Source of the DNA: an uncultured Prevotella sp.
Lineage (GTDB): Bacteria > Bacteroidota > Bacteroidia > Bacteroidales > Bacteroidaceae
DNA length: 55,182 nt
Assembly (NCBI GenBank): GCA_946999045.1
Contig: CAMQBR010000012.1
Location: 1-55,182, forward strand
Reading direction: 5' to 3'
Part shown: positions 22,659 to 31,886 of the stretch, piece by piece
How positions within the stretch are numbered: position 1 is the stretch's first letter
How the letters are laid out: each line of letters opens with the position of its first letter
The notes under the pieces: model-generated
Database searches by the model: none
Seen by the model: the letters and a program-made list of their open reading frames with translations, nothing else
Told to the model about the DNA's origin: nothing
Translations under genes and position numbers: made by a program

Positions 22659-25568
22659 ATGAGCATCAGATTAAATAAAGCATTACGTGAATTAAATATA
22701 GGACTTCAAACGGCAGTTGAATTCCTTGAAAAGAAAAATGAGTTAGGTGAGGTAAAAGCCGAACCCAGTTTTAAGCTCAACGACGCACAGTATAAAGCAC
22801 TTGTAGAAGCATTTAAGCAAGATGCTGAAGTGCGCAATCAAGCTGAAAAGATATTCCCCAAAAAGACAAAAGAGAAAAAACATACATCAGAAAAGAAAGA
22901 TAAACAGGCAGAAAAACTGCTGAAAACTGATTCACGACAGCAATACAAGCCTCTTGGCAAAATAGACTTGAATGCTGTTGGAAAGAAGCCTGTTGCTAAA
23001 AAATCTGCTGTTCAAGAACAACCTAAGGCTCAAGAAAAGAAAGTAGAACCCGAGAAGAAAGCTGCTGCCGTCAGCACAGAGCCTGAAAAGAAAGAAATAG
23101 TGAAGCCTGTAGAAACAAAAACATCAACTTCGGTTAATGAAACTCCTAAAAAGAAAGAGCTGAAAAAGGAAACAGAGAAAATATCAGAAAAAATGGCTGA
23201 AGCTAAAAAAAATACTGAAAAGAAAGAAACAGTAACAGAAAAGCCTAAAGAGCAAATTGCTAAAAAGAAGGAAAAACAACCCGAAGTAAAAGAAAAGCAA
23301 GCAACAGTAACCGATAAAAAGGAAAATGATGGTATTTTCCAAACAAAAAGTGAGCTAAAGATACAAAATGGGCCAAAGGTAAATGTCTTAGGAAAGATAG
23401 ACTTGAGTGCCATTAACCAGAGTACTCGTCCTAAAAAGAAAACGAAAGAAGAACGCCGCAAAGAGCGTGAGGAGAAGCGTGGACGTAAAAAGCGTGTACG
23501 CATTAACCAAGAACGTGTTGACATTAATGCTGCTTCAAAACAAATAGGAAATAACGGTGGCGGCACTAACCATGGAAATAATAATAACGGTGAAAATCGC
23601 AGTGCTAAGAAGAAAAATAAAAAGAATAAGAATAAAGGCTACAACCAAAAACCATTAGAGGTTAATGAAGAGGAAGTAGCACGCCAGGTAAAAGAAACCT
23701 TGGCAAGACTTACCAGCAAAGGTAGCCAGAACAAGAAAGGTGCTAAGTATCGTAAAGAAAAACGTGATGCCGTGCAAGAGCGTATAAGTGCTGAGGCTAA
23801 GGAGGAACGTAAGGAGAGTAAGATACTGAAGTTGACAGAATTTGTAACAGTTAGTGAGTTGGCAACTATGATGAACATTGATGTAAACAAACTGATTGGA
23901 ACATTGATGAGCATTGGTGTAATGGTATCCATCAACCAGCGTTTGGATGCTGAAACTATCAACTTAGTAGCAGACGAGTTTGGATTTAAGACCGAATATG
24001 TAAGTGCAGAAGTACAGGAAGCTGTTGCTGAGGAGATAGATGATGAGAACGATTTGGTAACTCGTGCACCTATTGTTACTGTTATGGGACATGTAGACCA
24101 TGGTAAGACCTCTTTACTTGACCATATTCGTAATACTAATGTGATAGCTGGTGAAGCTGGAGGTATTACACAGCACATTGGAGCATACAACGTTAAATTA
24201 AAGAATGGACGCAATATTACCTTCTTAGATACCCCAGGTCATGAGGCGTTCACTGCGATGCGTGCTCGTGGTACACAGGTTACTGATATTGCAATTATCA
24301 TTATAGCAGCCGATGACAGTGTAATGCCTACTACCAAAGAAGCTATTGCGCATGCACAAGCAGCTAATGTTCCTATGGTATTTGCTATTAACAAAATAGA
24401 TAAGCCAGGAGCTAATCCTGATAAAATACGTGAAGACTTGGCACAAATGAACTTGCTCGTAGAAGAGTGGGGCGGTAAATACCAATGTCAGGAGATTAGC
24501 GCAAAGACAGGTAAAGGAGTGTACGAGTTACTGGAGAAAGTATTGTTGGAAGCTGATATGCTTGACTTGAAAGCAAATCCTAATCGTTGCGCAACAGGTA
24601 GTATCATTGAGTCGAGCTTGGATAAAGGTCGTGGATATGTATCTACAGTATTGGTTAGCAATGGTACATTGCGTGTAGGTGATGATATGATTGCTGGAAC
24701 CAGTTGGGGACGTATCAAGGCTATGTTCAATGTTCGTAACCAGCGTATACAAGAGGCAAAGCCTGCAGAACCAGCTATAGTATTAGGTTTGAACGGTGCA
24801 CCTACTGCGGGCGATCGCTTCCATGTATTGGATAGTGAGCAAGAGGTAAGAGAGATTGCCAACAAACGTTTGCAATTACAGCGTGAACAGGGTTTGCGCA
24901 CACAGAAACGTTTAACATTGAGTGATGTTTCTCACCGTATTGCTTTGGGTTCATTTAAGGAGCTTAATATCATAGTAAAGGGTGATACCGATGGTAGTGT
25001 TGAGGCTTTGAGCGACTCGTTCATAAAAATGTCTACTGAGAAGATTAACGTTAACGTTATCTTCAAGTCAGTAGGACAAATTAGTGAGAGTGATGTAACA
25101 TTAGCAGATGCATCAGATGCAATTATTGTTGGTTTCCAAGTTCGTCCGTCGGCACAAGCACGTAAGTTGGCAGAGCAGAATGGTGTTGAAATCAATACTT
25201 ACTCTGTTATCTATGATGCAATAGACGATGTGAAGTCTGCTATGGAGGGTATGCTTGATAAAGTAACTAAGGAGGTAGTAACAGGACAAGCTGAAGTTAA
25301 ACAGGTATACAAAATATCTAAGGTGGGAACTGTTGCGGGTGCTATGGTTACCGAGGGTAAGATACATCGTTCGGACAAAGCTCGTGTTATTCGCGATGGT
25401 ATCGTTATCCATACAGCTGACATCAATGCTTTGAAACGTTACAAGGATGATGTGAAAGAGGTGGCTACTGGTTTTGAGTGTGGTATCAGTTTGGTTAACT
25501 TTAACGATATTGTTGAGGGCGACATTATTGAGGCGTACACCGAAATTCAGGTGAAACAAACACTTTGA
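22659..25568 (+). CDS. infB: Translation initiation factor IF-2
   Basis: This 969-residue GTPase brings initiator tRNA to the 30S subunit. The first 390 residues or so are a Lys/Glu-rich, low-complexity extension ending in an Asn/Gly-rich stretch and a basic run. An IF2_N domain follows, then the G domain with P-loop GHVDHGKTS starting at Gly477, DTPGHEAF and NKIDK. Domain II, IF-2 domain 3 and C-terminal domain IV complete it. The long basic N-terminus is usual for Bacteroidetes IF-2. Confidence 0.97.
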   Translation: MSIRLNKALRELNIGLQTAVEFLEKKNELGEVKAEPSFKLNDAQYKALVEAFKQDAEVRNQAEKIFPKKTKEKKHTSEKKDKQAEKLLKTDSRQQYKPLGKIDLNAVGKKPVAKKSAVQEQPKAQEKKVEPEKKAAAVSTEPEKKEIVKPVETKTSTSVNETPKKKELKKETEKISEKMAEAKKNTEKKETVTEKPKEQIAKKKEKQPEVKEKQATVTDKKENDGIFQTKSELKIQNGPKVNVLGKIDLSAINQSTRPKKKTKEERRKEREEKRGRKKRVRINQERVDINAASKQIGNNGGGTNHGNNNNGENRSAKKKNKKNKNKGYNQKPLEVNEEEVARQVKETLARLTSKGSQNKKGAKYRKEKRDAVQERISAEAKEERKESKILKLTEFVTVSELATMMNIDVNKLIGTLMSIGVMVSINQRLDAETINLVADEFGFKTEYVSAEVQEAVAEEIDDENDLVTRAPIVTVMGHVDHGKTSLLDHIRNTNVIAGEAGGITQHIGAYNVKLKNGRNITFLDTPGHEAFTAMRARGTQVTDIAIIIIAADDSVMPTTKEAIAHAQAANVPMVFAINKIDKPGANPDKIREDLAQMNLLVEEWGGKYQCQEISAKTGKGVYELLEKVLLEADMLDLKANPNRCATGSIIESSLDKGRGYVSTVLVSNGTLRVGDDMIAGTSWGRIKAMFNVRNQRIQEAKPAEPAIVLGLNGAPTAGDRFHVLDSEQEVREIANKRLQLQREQGLRTQKRLTLSDVSHRIALGSFKELNIIVKGDTDGSVEALSDSFIKMSTEKINVNVIFKSVGQISESDVTLADASDAIIVGFQVRPSAQARKLAEQNGVEINTYSVIYDAIDDVKSAMEGMLDKVTKEVVTGQAEVKQVYKISKVGTVAGAMVTEGKIHRSDKARVIRDGIVIHTADINALKRYKDDVKEVATGFECGISLVNFNDIVEGDIIEAYTEIQVKQTL

Positions 25569-25781
25569 TCATTCATAAAATTTAAAAACAGGTAAAGAAG
25601 TAAAAAGAGATTAGATAAGGAGTTAAGGGGAGTTATCGGATAAATGTCCGTTAAATCTGTGAGCTACAACATTACTCATAGTAACTATTATAGATAGCTA
25701 CTATTTAGATAATAAGCTCCTCCTTTGAAGTCAATATTGTGCTTACAATAGTGTGGCACGCAGTTTATATATAAAATATTG

Positions 25782-25814
25782 CAGGGGTATCCATGAAACA
25801 TGGGGATGTCCCTG
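25782..25814 (+). promoter_or_regulatory. Hairpin immediately upstream of sufB
   Basis: CAGGGGTATCCATG (25782-25795) is nearly complementary to CATGGGGATGTCCCTG (25799-25814) with a 3-nt AAA loop, two bulged G and G-U pairs. It ends nine bases before the sufB ATG, so it would sit over the translation start region or act as an operator palindrome. It could control the suf operon; this is inferred from position. Confidence 0.5.
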
Positions 25815-25823
25815 TATTTTGTT

Positions 25824-27275
25824 ATGGGAGAAATAAATAATAATAATAATGAATTTGTAAGACAGGTAGCAGAACAAAAGTATGAGTTTGGCTTTACCAC
25901 AAATGTTGATACTGAAATTATTGACAAAGGTCTTAACGAGAATGTTATTCGTCTTATTTCTAAAAAGAAAGGCGAACCAGAGTGGATGACCCAATTTCGA
26001 TTAAAAGCTTATCGGTATTGGATTACTCTAAAACAACCATCATGGGCGCATCTTCATTTGCCCCCTATCGATTATCAGAATATATCTTATTATGCCGATC
26101 CATTGGCAAAGAAGCCTACTAATAATAAGATAGATCCAGAATTAGAGAAGACGTTCGATAAATTGGGTATTCCTTTGGAAGAACGATTGGCTTTGAGTGG
26201 TACGGCTGTTGATGCCATTATGGATTCGGTATCAGTAAAGACAACGTTTAAGGACAAGCTCAAGGCAAAAGGTATTATCTTTTGTTCTATGGGTGAGGCA
26301 ATAAAAGAGCATCCTGACTTGGTAAAGAAGTATTTAGGTACGGTTGTGCCATATCGTGATAACTTTTTTGCAGCCTTAAACAGTGCTGTATTTAGTGATG
26401 GCTCGTTTGTACACATACCTAAAGGAGTGCGTTGCCCTATGGAATTAAGCTCTTATTTCCGCATCAATGCACGTAACACAGGGCAGTTTGAACGTACGCT
26501 GATTGTTGCCGAGGATGATGCCTATGTTAGTTATTTGGAAGGATGTACTGCTCCGATGAGAGATGAGAACCAATTGCATGCCGCCATTGTTGAGATTATT
26601 GTGATGAACAATGCTGAAGTAAAATATTCAACCGTACAAAACTGGTATCCTGGTGATGAACATGGTAAGGGCGGTGTGCTGAACTTAGTTACCAAACGTG
26701 GCGAGTGTCGTGGGGTTAACTCTAAATTGTCATGGACACAGGTAGAAACAGGCAGTGCCATTACATGGAAATATCCTTCGTGTGTTCTTCGTGGAGATGG
26801 CTCACAAGCAGAATTTTATTCGGTAGCTGTAACCAATAATTATCAAGAGGCTGATACAGGTACAAAAATGATTCATATAGGAAAGAATACAAAGAGTACC
26901 ATCATCTCAAAGGGTATCAGTGCAGGACACAGTCAGAATGCTTATCGAGGGTTGGTAAAAGCTACGGCTAATGCCGACAATGCCCGTAACTATAGTTCGT
27001 GCGATAGTTTGCTATTAGGTAACACATGTGGCGCTCACACATTCCCCTATTTAGACGTTCACAATGATACCGCTATTGTTGAACACGAGGCAACTACCAG
27101 TAAAATAAGCGAAGACCAACTATTCTATTGCAATCAGCGAGGCATTCCTACCGAAGAGGCAGTTAGTTTAATTGTAAATGGTTATGCCAAGCAGGTACTT
27201 AACCAATTGCCTATGGAGTTTGCTGTTGAAGCACAAAAATTATTATCTGTATCATTAGAGGGAACAGTGGGATAA
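25824..27275 (+). CDS. sufB: Fe-S cluster assembly scaffold SufB
   Basis: The 483-residue protein is the scaffold of the SufBC2D complex that builds Fe-S clusters. Conserved parts are DEIG-free N-terminal helical region, the beta-helix core with PFVHIPKGVRCP-like VHIPKGVRCPMELSSYFR, LEGCTAP, and the C-terminal NYSSCDSLLLGNTCGAHTFPY with the cluster-ligand cysteine region. The frame is open to 25800, but the ATG at 25824 gives the natural N-terminus MGEINN. It is the first gene of sufBCDS, with sufC 36 bp downstream. Confidence 0.94.
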   Translation: MGEINNNNNEFVRQVAEQKYEFGFTTNVDTEIIDKGLNENVIRLISKKKGEPEWMTQFRLKAYRYWITLKQPSWAHLHLPPIDYQNISYYADPLAKKPTNNKIDPELEKTFDKLGIPLEERLALSGTAVDAIMDSVSVKTTFKDKLKAKGIIFCSMGEAIKEHPDLVKKYLGTVVPYRDNFFAALNSAVFSDGSFVHIPKGVRCPMELSSYFRINARNTGQFERTLIVAEDDAYVSYLEGCTAPMRDENQLHAAIVEIIVMNNAEVKYSTVQNWYPGDEHGKGGVLNLVTKRGECRGVNSKLSWTQVETGSAITWKYPSCVLRGDGSQAEFYSVAVTNNYQEADTGTKMIHIGKNTKSTIISKGISAGHSQNAYRGLVKATANADNARNYSSCDSLLLGNTCGAHTFPYLDVHNDTAIVEHEATTSKISEDQLFYCNQRGIPTEEAVSLIVNGYAKQVLNQLPMEFAVEAQKLLSVSLEGTVG

Positions 27276-27311
27276 AAAAAGATATTATACAACATTATTA
27301 TAAGAATAACC

Positions 27312-28070
27312 ATGTTAGAGGTAAAGAATTTATATGCCGAGATTGACGGCAAACAAATATTAAACGGTATCAACCTATCTATTAAGAAAGGTGAGATACA
27401 TGCCATTATGGGACCTAATGGCTCGGGTAAGAGTACACTCAGTGCTGTACTCGTTGGTAATCCCTTATACCATGTTACAAAAGGTGAAGTTACCTTCAAT
27501 GGAAAGAGTTTGTTGGAGATGGCTCCTGAAGACAGATCGCATGAGGGATTGTTCCTCTCTTTCCAATATCCTGTAGAGATACCCGGTGTGTCTATGACCA
27601 ACTTTATGCGCGCTGCGGTTAATGCCAAACGCAAGTATCAGGGATTACCTCCAATGAATGCTGGTGATTTTATCAAGTTGATGAAAGAACGTCGACAAAT
27701 TGTTGATTTGGATAGCAAACTGTCTAACCGTAGTGTAAACGAAGGCTTCAGTGGCGGAGAGAAAAAACGCAACGAAATCTTTCAAATGGCAATGTTAGAG
27801 CCCAAACTCTCTATTCTTGATGAAACAGATTCTGGCTTGGATGTTGATGCGCTCCGTATTGTTGGCGAAGGAGTAAACAAGTTACATACACCTGAAACCA
27901 GTGTTATCGTGATTACACACTATGAACGTCTGCTCGATTTAATCAAGCCTGATATTATTCATATCCTTTATAAAGGCAGAATTGTAAAGACGGCAGGACC
28001 AGAATTGGCTAAAGTTATAGAGAAACAAGGATACGACTGGATCAAGGCGGAGGTTGATAAAAATGAATAG
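27312..28070 (+). CDS. sufC: Fe-S assembly ATPase SufC
   Basis: The 252-residue ABC-type ATPase drives conformational change of the SufBCD complex. The Walker A is GPNGSGKST (residues 34-42). The signature is FSGGEKKRNEI, and Walker B is LSILDETDSGLD followed by an H-loop region VIVITHYERLL. It overlaps sufD by 8 bp, which implies coupled translation. Confidence 0.95.
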   Translation: MLEVKNLYAEIDGKQILNGINLSIKKGEIHAIMGPNGSGKSTLSAVLVGNPLYHVTKGEVTFNGKSLLEMAPEDRSHEGLFLSFQYPVEIPGVSMTNFMRAAVNAKRKYQGLPPMNAGDFIKLMKERRQIVDLDSKLSNRSVNEGFSGGEKKRNEIFQMAMLEPKLSILDETDSGLDVDALRIVGEGVNKLHTPETSVIVITHYERLLDLIKPDIIHILYKGRIVKTAGPELAKVIEKQGYDWIKAEVDKNE

Positions 28071-29406
28071 TGAAAAACAATATATAGTTTTATACAAAGA
28101 AGCTCGTAACGTGATATGTCAGTATAGCTCGCCTGTAATGAACAATGTCCGTGATAAAGCTTTCGATGACTTTAAGCGCTTGGGCTTTCCCACTCGCAAG
28201 GTAGAGCGGTATCGCTATACAGATATAGATACCTTGTTTGAGCCTAACTATGGACTCAATTTGCAACGTTTGGACATTCCTGTCGAACCAAAGGAGGCTT
28301 TCAAGTGTGATGTGCCTAATCTCAGTACATCGTTGTACTTCATATTAAACGATGCTTTCTACACCAAACACTTACCTTCTACCCAATTGCCCCATGGAGT
28401 AATTGTAACGTCTTTGTGCAAGATTGCTACTGAAAATCCACAGTTGATAGAGACGTATTACGCTAAGATTGCCAATACAGGAACCGATGCTCTTACTGCT
28501 TTCAATACAATGTTGGCGCAAGATGGTTTGTTTATCTATGTACCCAAGAATGTAAAGATTGATAAAACAATACAGGTTATCAACCTTTTGCGTTCGGATG
28601 TTGACTTATTGGTAAACCGTCGTGTACTCATTATAATGGATGAAAGCTCAGAAGCTAAATTCCTTTTCTGTGATCATAATTTAGATGACCACAACTTTTT
28701 GGCTACACAAGTAATCGAAGTATATGTGGGTAATAATGCTTCGCTCGATTTATATTGCATGGAAGAGACGCATGATAAGAACAAACGTGTAAGCAATATT
28801 TATGTAGAGCAGCAAGCTAACAGCAAATTTAACCACAATGTCATTACCTTGCATAATGGTATTACCCGCAATCAATTATACTTAACATTCCGTGGAGAAG
28901 GTGCCGAAAGCGTTTGCAATGGTTGTGTAATTGCTGATAAGAAGCAGCATGTTGACAACAATACGTTCATCTTACATGCCGTTCCCCACTGTTCCAGCAA
29001 CGAACTATACAAGTATGTATTGGACGATGAGGCTACTGGAGCTTTCGCTGGACGTGTATTAGTACAAGAGGGGGCACAAAAAACCAATGCCGAAATGCGA
29101 AACCAAAACTTATGTACTACGAAGAAAGCACATATGTACTCACAACCAGAATTGGAAATTTATGCCGATGATGTAAAGTGTGTGCATGGCTCTACTGTAG
29201 GACAATTAAACAGTCAGGCTATGTTCTATATGCAACAGCGTGGCATTAGTGAGCAAGAAGCTAAACTTTTGTTGGAGTTTGCCTTTATCAATGAGGTAAT
29301 TGATAACATTCAGCTCGAGCCTCTTAAAGACCGTCTACATTATTTAGTAGAAAAGAGATTTAGAGGTGAACTCAACAAATGCGCTGGATGCCATAGTTGT
29401 AAATAA
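28063..29406 (+). CDS. sufD: Fe-S cluster assembly protein SufD
   Basis: The 447-residue protein is the SufB paralogue in the SufBC2D scaffold. It has the beta-helix core and the conserved DDVKCVHGSTVGQLN segment with the functional histidine, followed by MFYMQQRGIS. The ATG at 28063 lies inside the end of sufC; a TTG at 28054 is less likely. The extreme C-terminus reads LNKCAGCHSCK, a compact run of three cysteines that is not part of the classical E. coli protein. Confidence 0.92.
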   Translation: MNSEKQYIVLYKEARNVICQYSSPVMNNVRDKAFDDFKRLGFPTRKVERYRYTDIDTLFEPNYGLNLQRLDIPVEPKEAFKCDVPNLSTSLYFILNDAFYTKHLPSTQLPHGVIVTSLCKIATENPQLIETYYAKIANTGTDALTAFNTMLAQDGLFIYVPKNVKIDKTIQVINLLRSDVDLLVNRRVLIIMDESSEAKFLFCDHNLDDHNFLATQVIEVYVGNNASLDLYCMEETHDKNKRVSNIYVEQQANSKFNHNVITLHNGITRNQLYLTFRGEGAESVCNGCVIADKKQHVDNNTFILHAVPHCSSNELYKYVLDDEATGAFAGRVLVQEGAQKTNAEMRNQNLCTTKKAHMYSQPELEIYADDVKCVHGSTVGQLNSQAMFYMQQRGISEQEAKLLLEFAFINEVIDNIQLEPLKDRLHYLVEKRFRGELNKCAGCHSCK

Positions 29407-29416
29407 CATATTATGT

Positions 29417-29474
29417 AAGCTTTCGTACAGATAAGGGGAGGGGACATTCTACATGTCTGTGCGAAAGCTTTTGG
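29417..29474 (+). promoter_or_regulatory. Long hairpin between sufD and sufS
   Basis: AAGCTTTCGTACAGA (29417-29431) pairs with TCTGTGCGAAAGCTT (29456-29470) over 15 bp with one G-U pair. The 24-nt loop contains GGGGAGGGGA. Only a few T residues follow, so it may be a partial terminator that lowers sufS expression, a processing stem or a regulatory site. Confidence 0.6.
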
Positions 29475-29505
29475 GGGTATTTCACAAGCAATATAACAAA
29501 ATATC

Positions 29506-30723
29506 ATGACTTATAATATTTCATCTATTCGCAAAAACTTCCCCATTCTCTCAAGAACGGTGTACGATAAACCATTGGTTTATTTAGATAATGCGGCTAC
29601 CACACAAAAGCCTATGTGTGTATTGGATGCTATGCGAGAAGAGTATCTAAATGTCAACGCCAATGTTCATCGTGGTGTTCACTGGATGTCGCAGCAGGCA
29701 ACCGAACTTCATGAGAATGCACGTGCCACCGTTCAGCGGTTTATTCATGCCAAATCTCCTTCCGAGATTGTATTTACACGTGGTACAACCGAAGGACTTA
29801 ACCTAGTGGCTTCTACCTATTGTGATGCTTTTATGCAGGCAGGTGATGAGGTAATCGTTTCGATTATGGAGCATCATTCTAATATAGTTCCATGGCAATT
29901 ACAGGCACAAAAACGAGGAATTATACTCAAAGTAATACCCATGACCGATGAAGGCGAATTGTTGTTAGACGAATACGAAAAGCTGTTCTCACCTAAAACT
30001 AAATTCGTAAGCATTACTCATGTTAGTAATGTGTTGGGAACTATCAACCCCGTCAAGCAAATAACAGCTGTAGCACATGCTCATGGTGTTCCTGTAATGG
30101 TTGATGGCGCACAAAGTACACCTCACTTTGCAGTAGATGTACAAGATATAGATTGCGATTTTTTTGTCTTTAGCGGACACAAAACTTATGGACCAACGGG
30201 TATCGGCGTACTTTATGGTAAAGAGGAATGGTTGGATAAACTGCCACCTTATCAAGGAGGAGGCGAAATGATTAGCCATGTGTCATTTGATAAAGTAAGC
30301 TTTGAGCATCCGCCTTTGAAGTTTGAAGCAGGCACACCTGATTATATTGCTACTCACGGATTAGCCAAAGCCCTTGATTATCTGTCAGACATAGGTATGG
30401 GTAATATTGCACAACACGAACACGAATTAACAGAATATGCAACTCAACAGCTATCTAACATCGAGAATTTGGGCATTTTTGGTACAGTAACGAACAAGGA
30501 TGCTGTTATCAGTTTCCACGTTGGCAACATTCATCACATGGATATGGGTACATTGCTTGACAGATTGGGGGTTGCTGTTCGCACTGGACATCATTGTGCC
30601 CAACCGCTCATGGAGCGATTAGGTGTACTGGGAACCGTACGCGCTTCGTTTGGATTGTATAATACCAAGGAAGAAATAGATATCCTTATTGCAGGTATCA
30701 AGCGTGTCAGCAAGATGTTTTAG
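29506..30723 (+). CDS. sufS: Cysteine desulfurase SufS
   Basis: This 405-residue PLP enzyme removes sulfur from cysteine for Fe-S assembly. The PLP lysine is Lys226 in FSGHKTYGPTG. The persulfide-bearing Cys364 is in RTGHHCAQP, and MEHHSN is present. Length and residue numbers match group II desulfurases. Its activator sufE is 12 kb away (42647-43066). The TAG stop overlaps the stop of the convergent small membrane-protein gene. Confidence 0.96.
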   Translation: MTYNISSIRKNFPILSRTVYDKPLVYLDNAATTQKPMCVLDAMREEYLNVNANVHRGVHWMSQQATELHENARATVQRFIHAKSPSEIVFTRGTTEGLNLVASTYCDAFMQAGDEVIVSIMEHHSNIVPWQLQAQKRGIILKVIPMTDEGELLLDEYEKLFSPKTKFVSITHVSNVLGTINPVKQITAVAHAHGVPVMVDGAQSTPHFAVDVQDIDCDFFVFSGHKTYGPTGIGVLYGKEEWLDKLPPYQGGGEMISHVSFDKVSFEHPPLKFEAGTPDYIATHGLAKALDYLSDIGMGNIAQHEHELTEYATQQLSNIENLGIFGTVTNKDAVISFHVGNIHHMDMGTLLDRLGVAVRTGHHCAQPLMERLGVLGTVRASFGLYNTKEEIDILIAGIKRVSKMF

Positions 30724-31034
30724 TCAAATATCTGCTTGCATCTGAAAAGAGCATACAATAGCCAGATAAAGCATGCAATGCGTGTCAGCCATGATAATTC
30801 TATGGCAAAGAAAGTTATTACGAAGGATAGTTGTGCATGAAGTAGCCAAGCTGTTTCTTTAAAACTTATTTCTTTTCCAATGATGCTTCCATAGTAATGG
30901 CGCAACCATGATAGCGGCAACAGCAATAGTTGCCATGCTTTCTTGATAGATAAACGTATGTTATGTGCTTCTATTGGCATTGGATACATACTTTTTTGTC
31001 TGTTCTCTTGGCTTAAAATAATGTTCTTTTCCAT
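30720..31034 (-). CDS. Small hypothetical membrane protein
   Basis: I do not recognise this 104-residue protein. It has an N-terminal polar, basic stretch and hydrophobic segments around residues 35-50 and 65-97 (LSFVITFFAIEL, ACFIWLLYALF), so it is probably a two-to-three-helix membrane protein. The ATG at 31034 is preferred over upstream starts because a -7-like element TACTTTTG lies at 31058-31065 on the minus strand. Its TAA overlaps the sufS TAG tail-to-tail. It is divergent from rnhB. Confidence 0.6.
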   Translation of the reverse strand: MEKNIILSQENRQKSMYPMPIEAHNIRLSIKKAWQLLLLPLSWLRHYYGSIIGKEISFKETAWLLHAQLSFVITFFAIELSWLTRIACFIWLLYALFRCKQIFD

Positions 31035-31150
31035 TGTTGTATTTATTGTTGATGCTGCAAAAGTAGGGACAGATATGGAACTAATTTTTCCAAGCGCCAT
31101 GGCTATTGTTAATTCGTGTTATCTATTAATGATATTTAACAAGTAAAGAA

Positions 31151-31735
31151 ATGAAAACAATACTGCAACCATATTTTTATGCCGACCTTATTGAAGCAGG
31201 ATGTGATGAGGTGGGTAGGGGATGCTTAGCAGGTAGTGTGTTTGCTGCAGCTGTAATTTTGCCTCCCAATTACAATAATGGTGAACTAAATGATTCTAAA
31301 AAGTTATCTCGCAAAAAGCGTAACCAGCTCAGAGAGAGTATTATGGCAGATGCTGTAGCTTGGGCAGTAGGTGAGGCGAGTCCACAAGAAATTGATGAAA
31401 TCAATATTTTGCAAGCTAGTTTCTTAGCTATGCACCGTGCTTTAGACCAATTAAAGGTTCGTCCGCAAGCTATCATTGTCGACGGCAATAGGTTTAAGCC
31501 TTACCACAACATACCTTATACCACTATTATAAAAGGTGATGGAAAATATCAAAGCATAGCAGCTGCCAGTATTTTAGCCAAGACTTTTCGTGATGATTAC
31601 ATGGATAAACTGGCTATAGAAAATCCTCAATACGATTGGCAAAGCAACATGGGCTATCCTACTCGAAAGCATAGAGAAGCCATCCAGCAATATGGTATCA
31701 CACCCTATCATCGAAAGAGCTTTAGATTAATATAA
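31151..31735 (+). CDS. rnhB: Ribonuclease HII
   Basis: The 194-residue enzyme removes RNA from RNA-DNA hybrids. It has GCDEVGRGCLAGSV near residue 16 (catalytic Asp-Glu), a DSKKLSRKKR block, VDGNRF and a later Lys-Gly-Asp region (IIKGDGKYQSIAAASI). Length is typical. It is followed by a short deleted repeat element. Confidence 0.95.
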   Translation: MKTILQPYFYADLIEAGCDEVGRGCLAGSVFAAAVILPPNYNNGELNDSKKLSRKKRNQLRESIMADAVAWAVGEASPQEIDEINILQASFLAMHRALDQLKVRPQAIIVDGNRFKPYHNIPYTTIIKGDGKYQSIAAASILAKTFRDDYMDKLAIENPQYDWQSNMGYPTRKHREAIQQYGITPYHRKSFRLI

Positions 31736-31785
31736 GTATTTTTATTTCAAGAATTTACGAGATGTTTGTAAATAAAAAGGAAACA

Positions 31786-31833
31786 GGGTTCTATAGCTTT
31801 GTTAGATTTTGGGCTTATTTATAGAACCAGCTT
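31786..31833 (+). repeat. Short, internally deleted inverted-repeat element
   Basis: GGGTTCTAT joins AGCTTTGTTAGATTTTGGGC and ends TTTATAGAACCAGCTT. Only 48 bp remain, mainly the two ends. It lies between rnhB and the WYL regulator and may act as a terminator for rnhB. Confidence 0.75.
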
Positions 31834-31886
31834 AATACTAATAACTTGTAAACTAACAATTCGTAAATAATTAAGACTACTTTTTT

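Noticed and set aside
23030..23566. Minus-strand frame opposite the infB N-terminal extension
   Set aside because: Ser/Phe-rich product produced by the complement of Lys/Glu-rich codons; not a gene.
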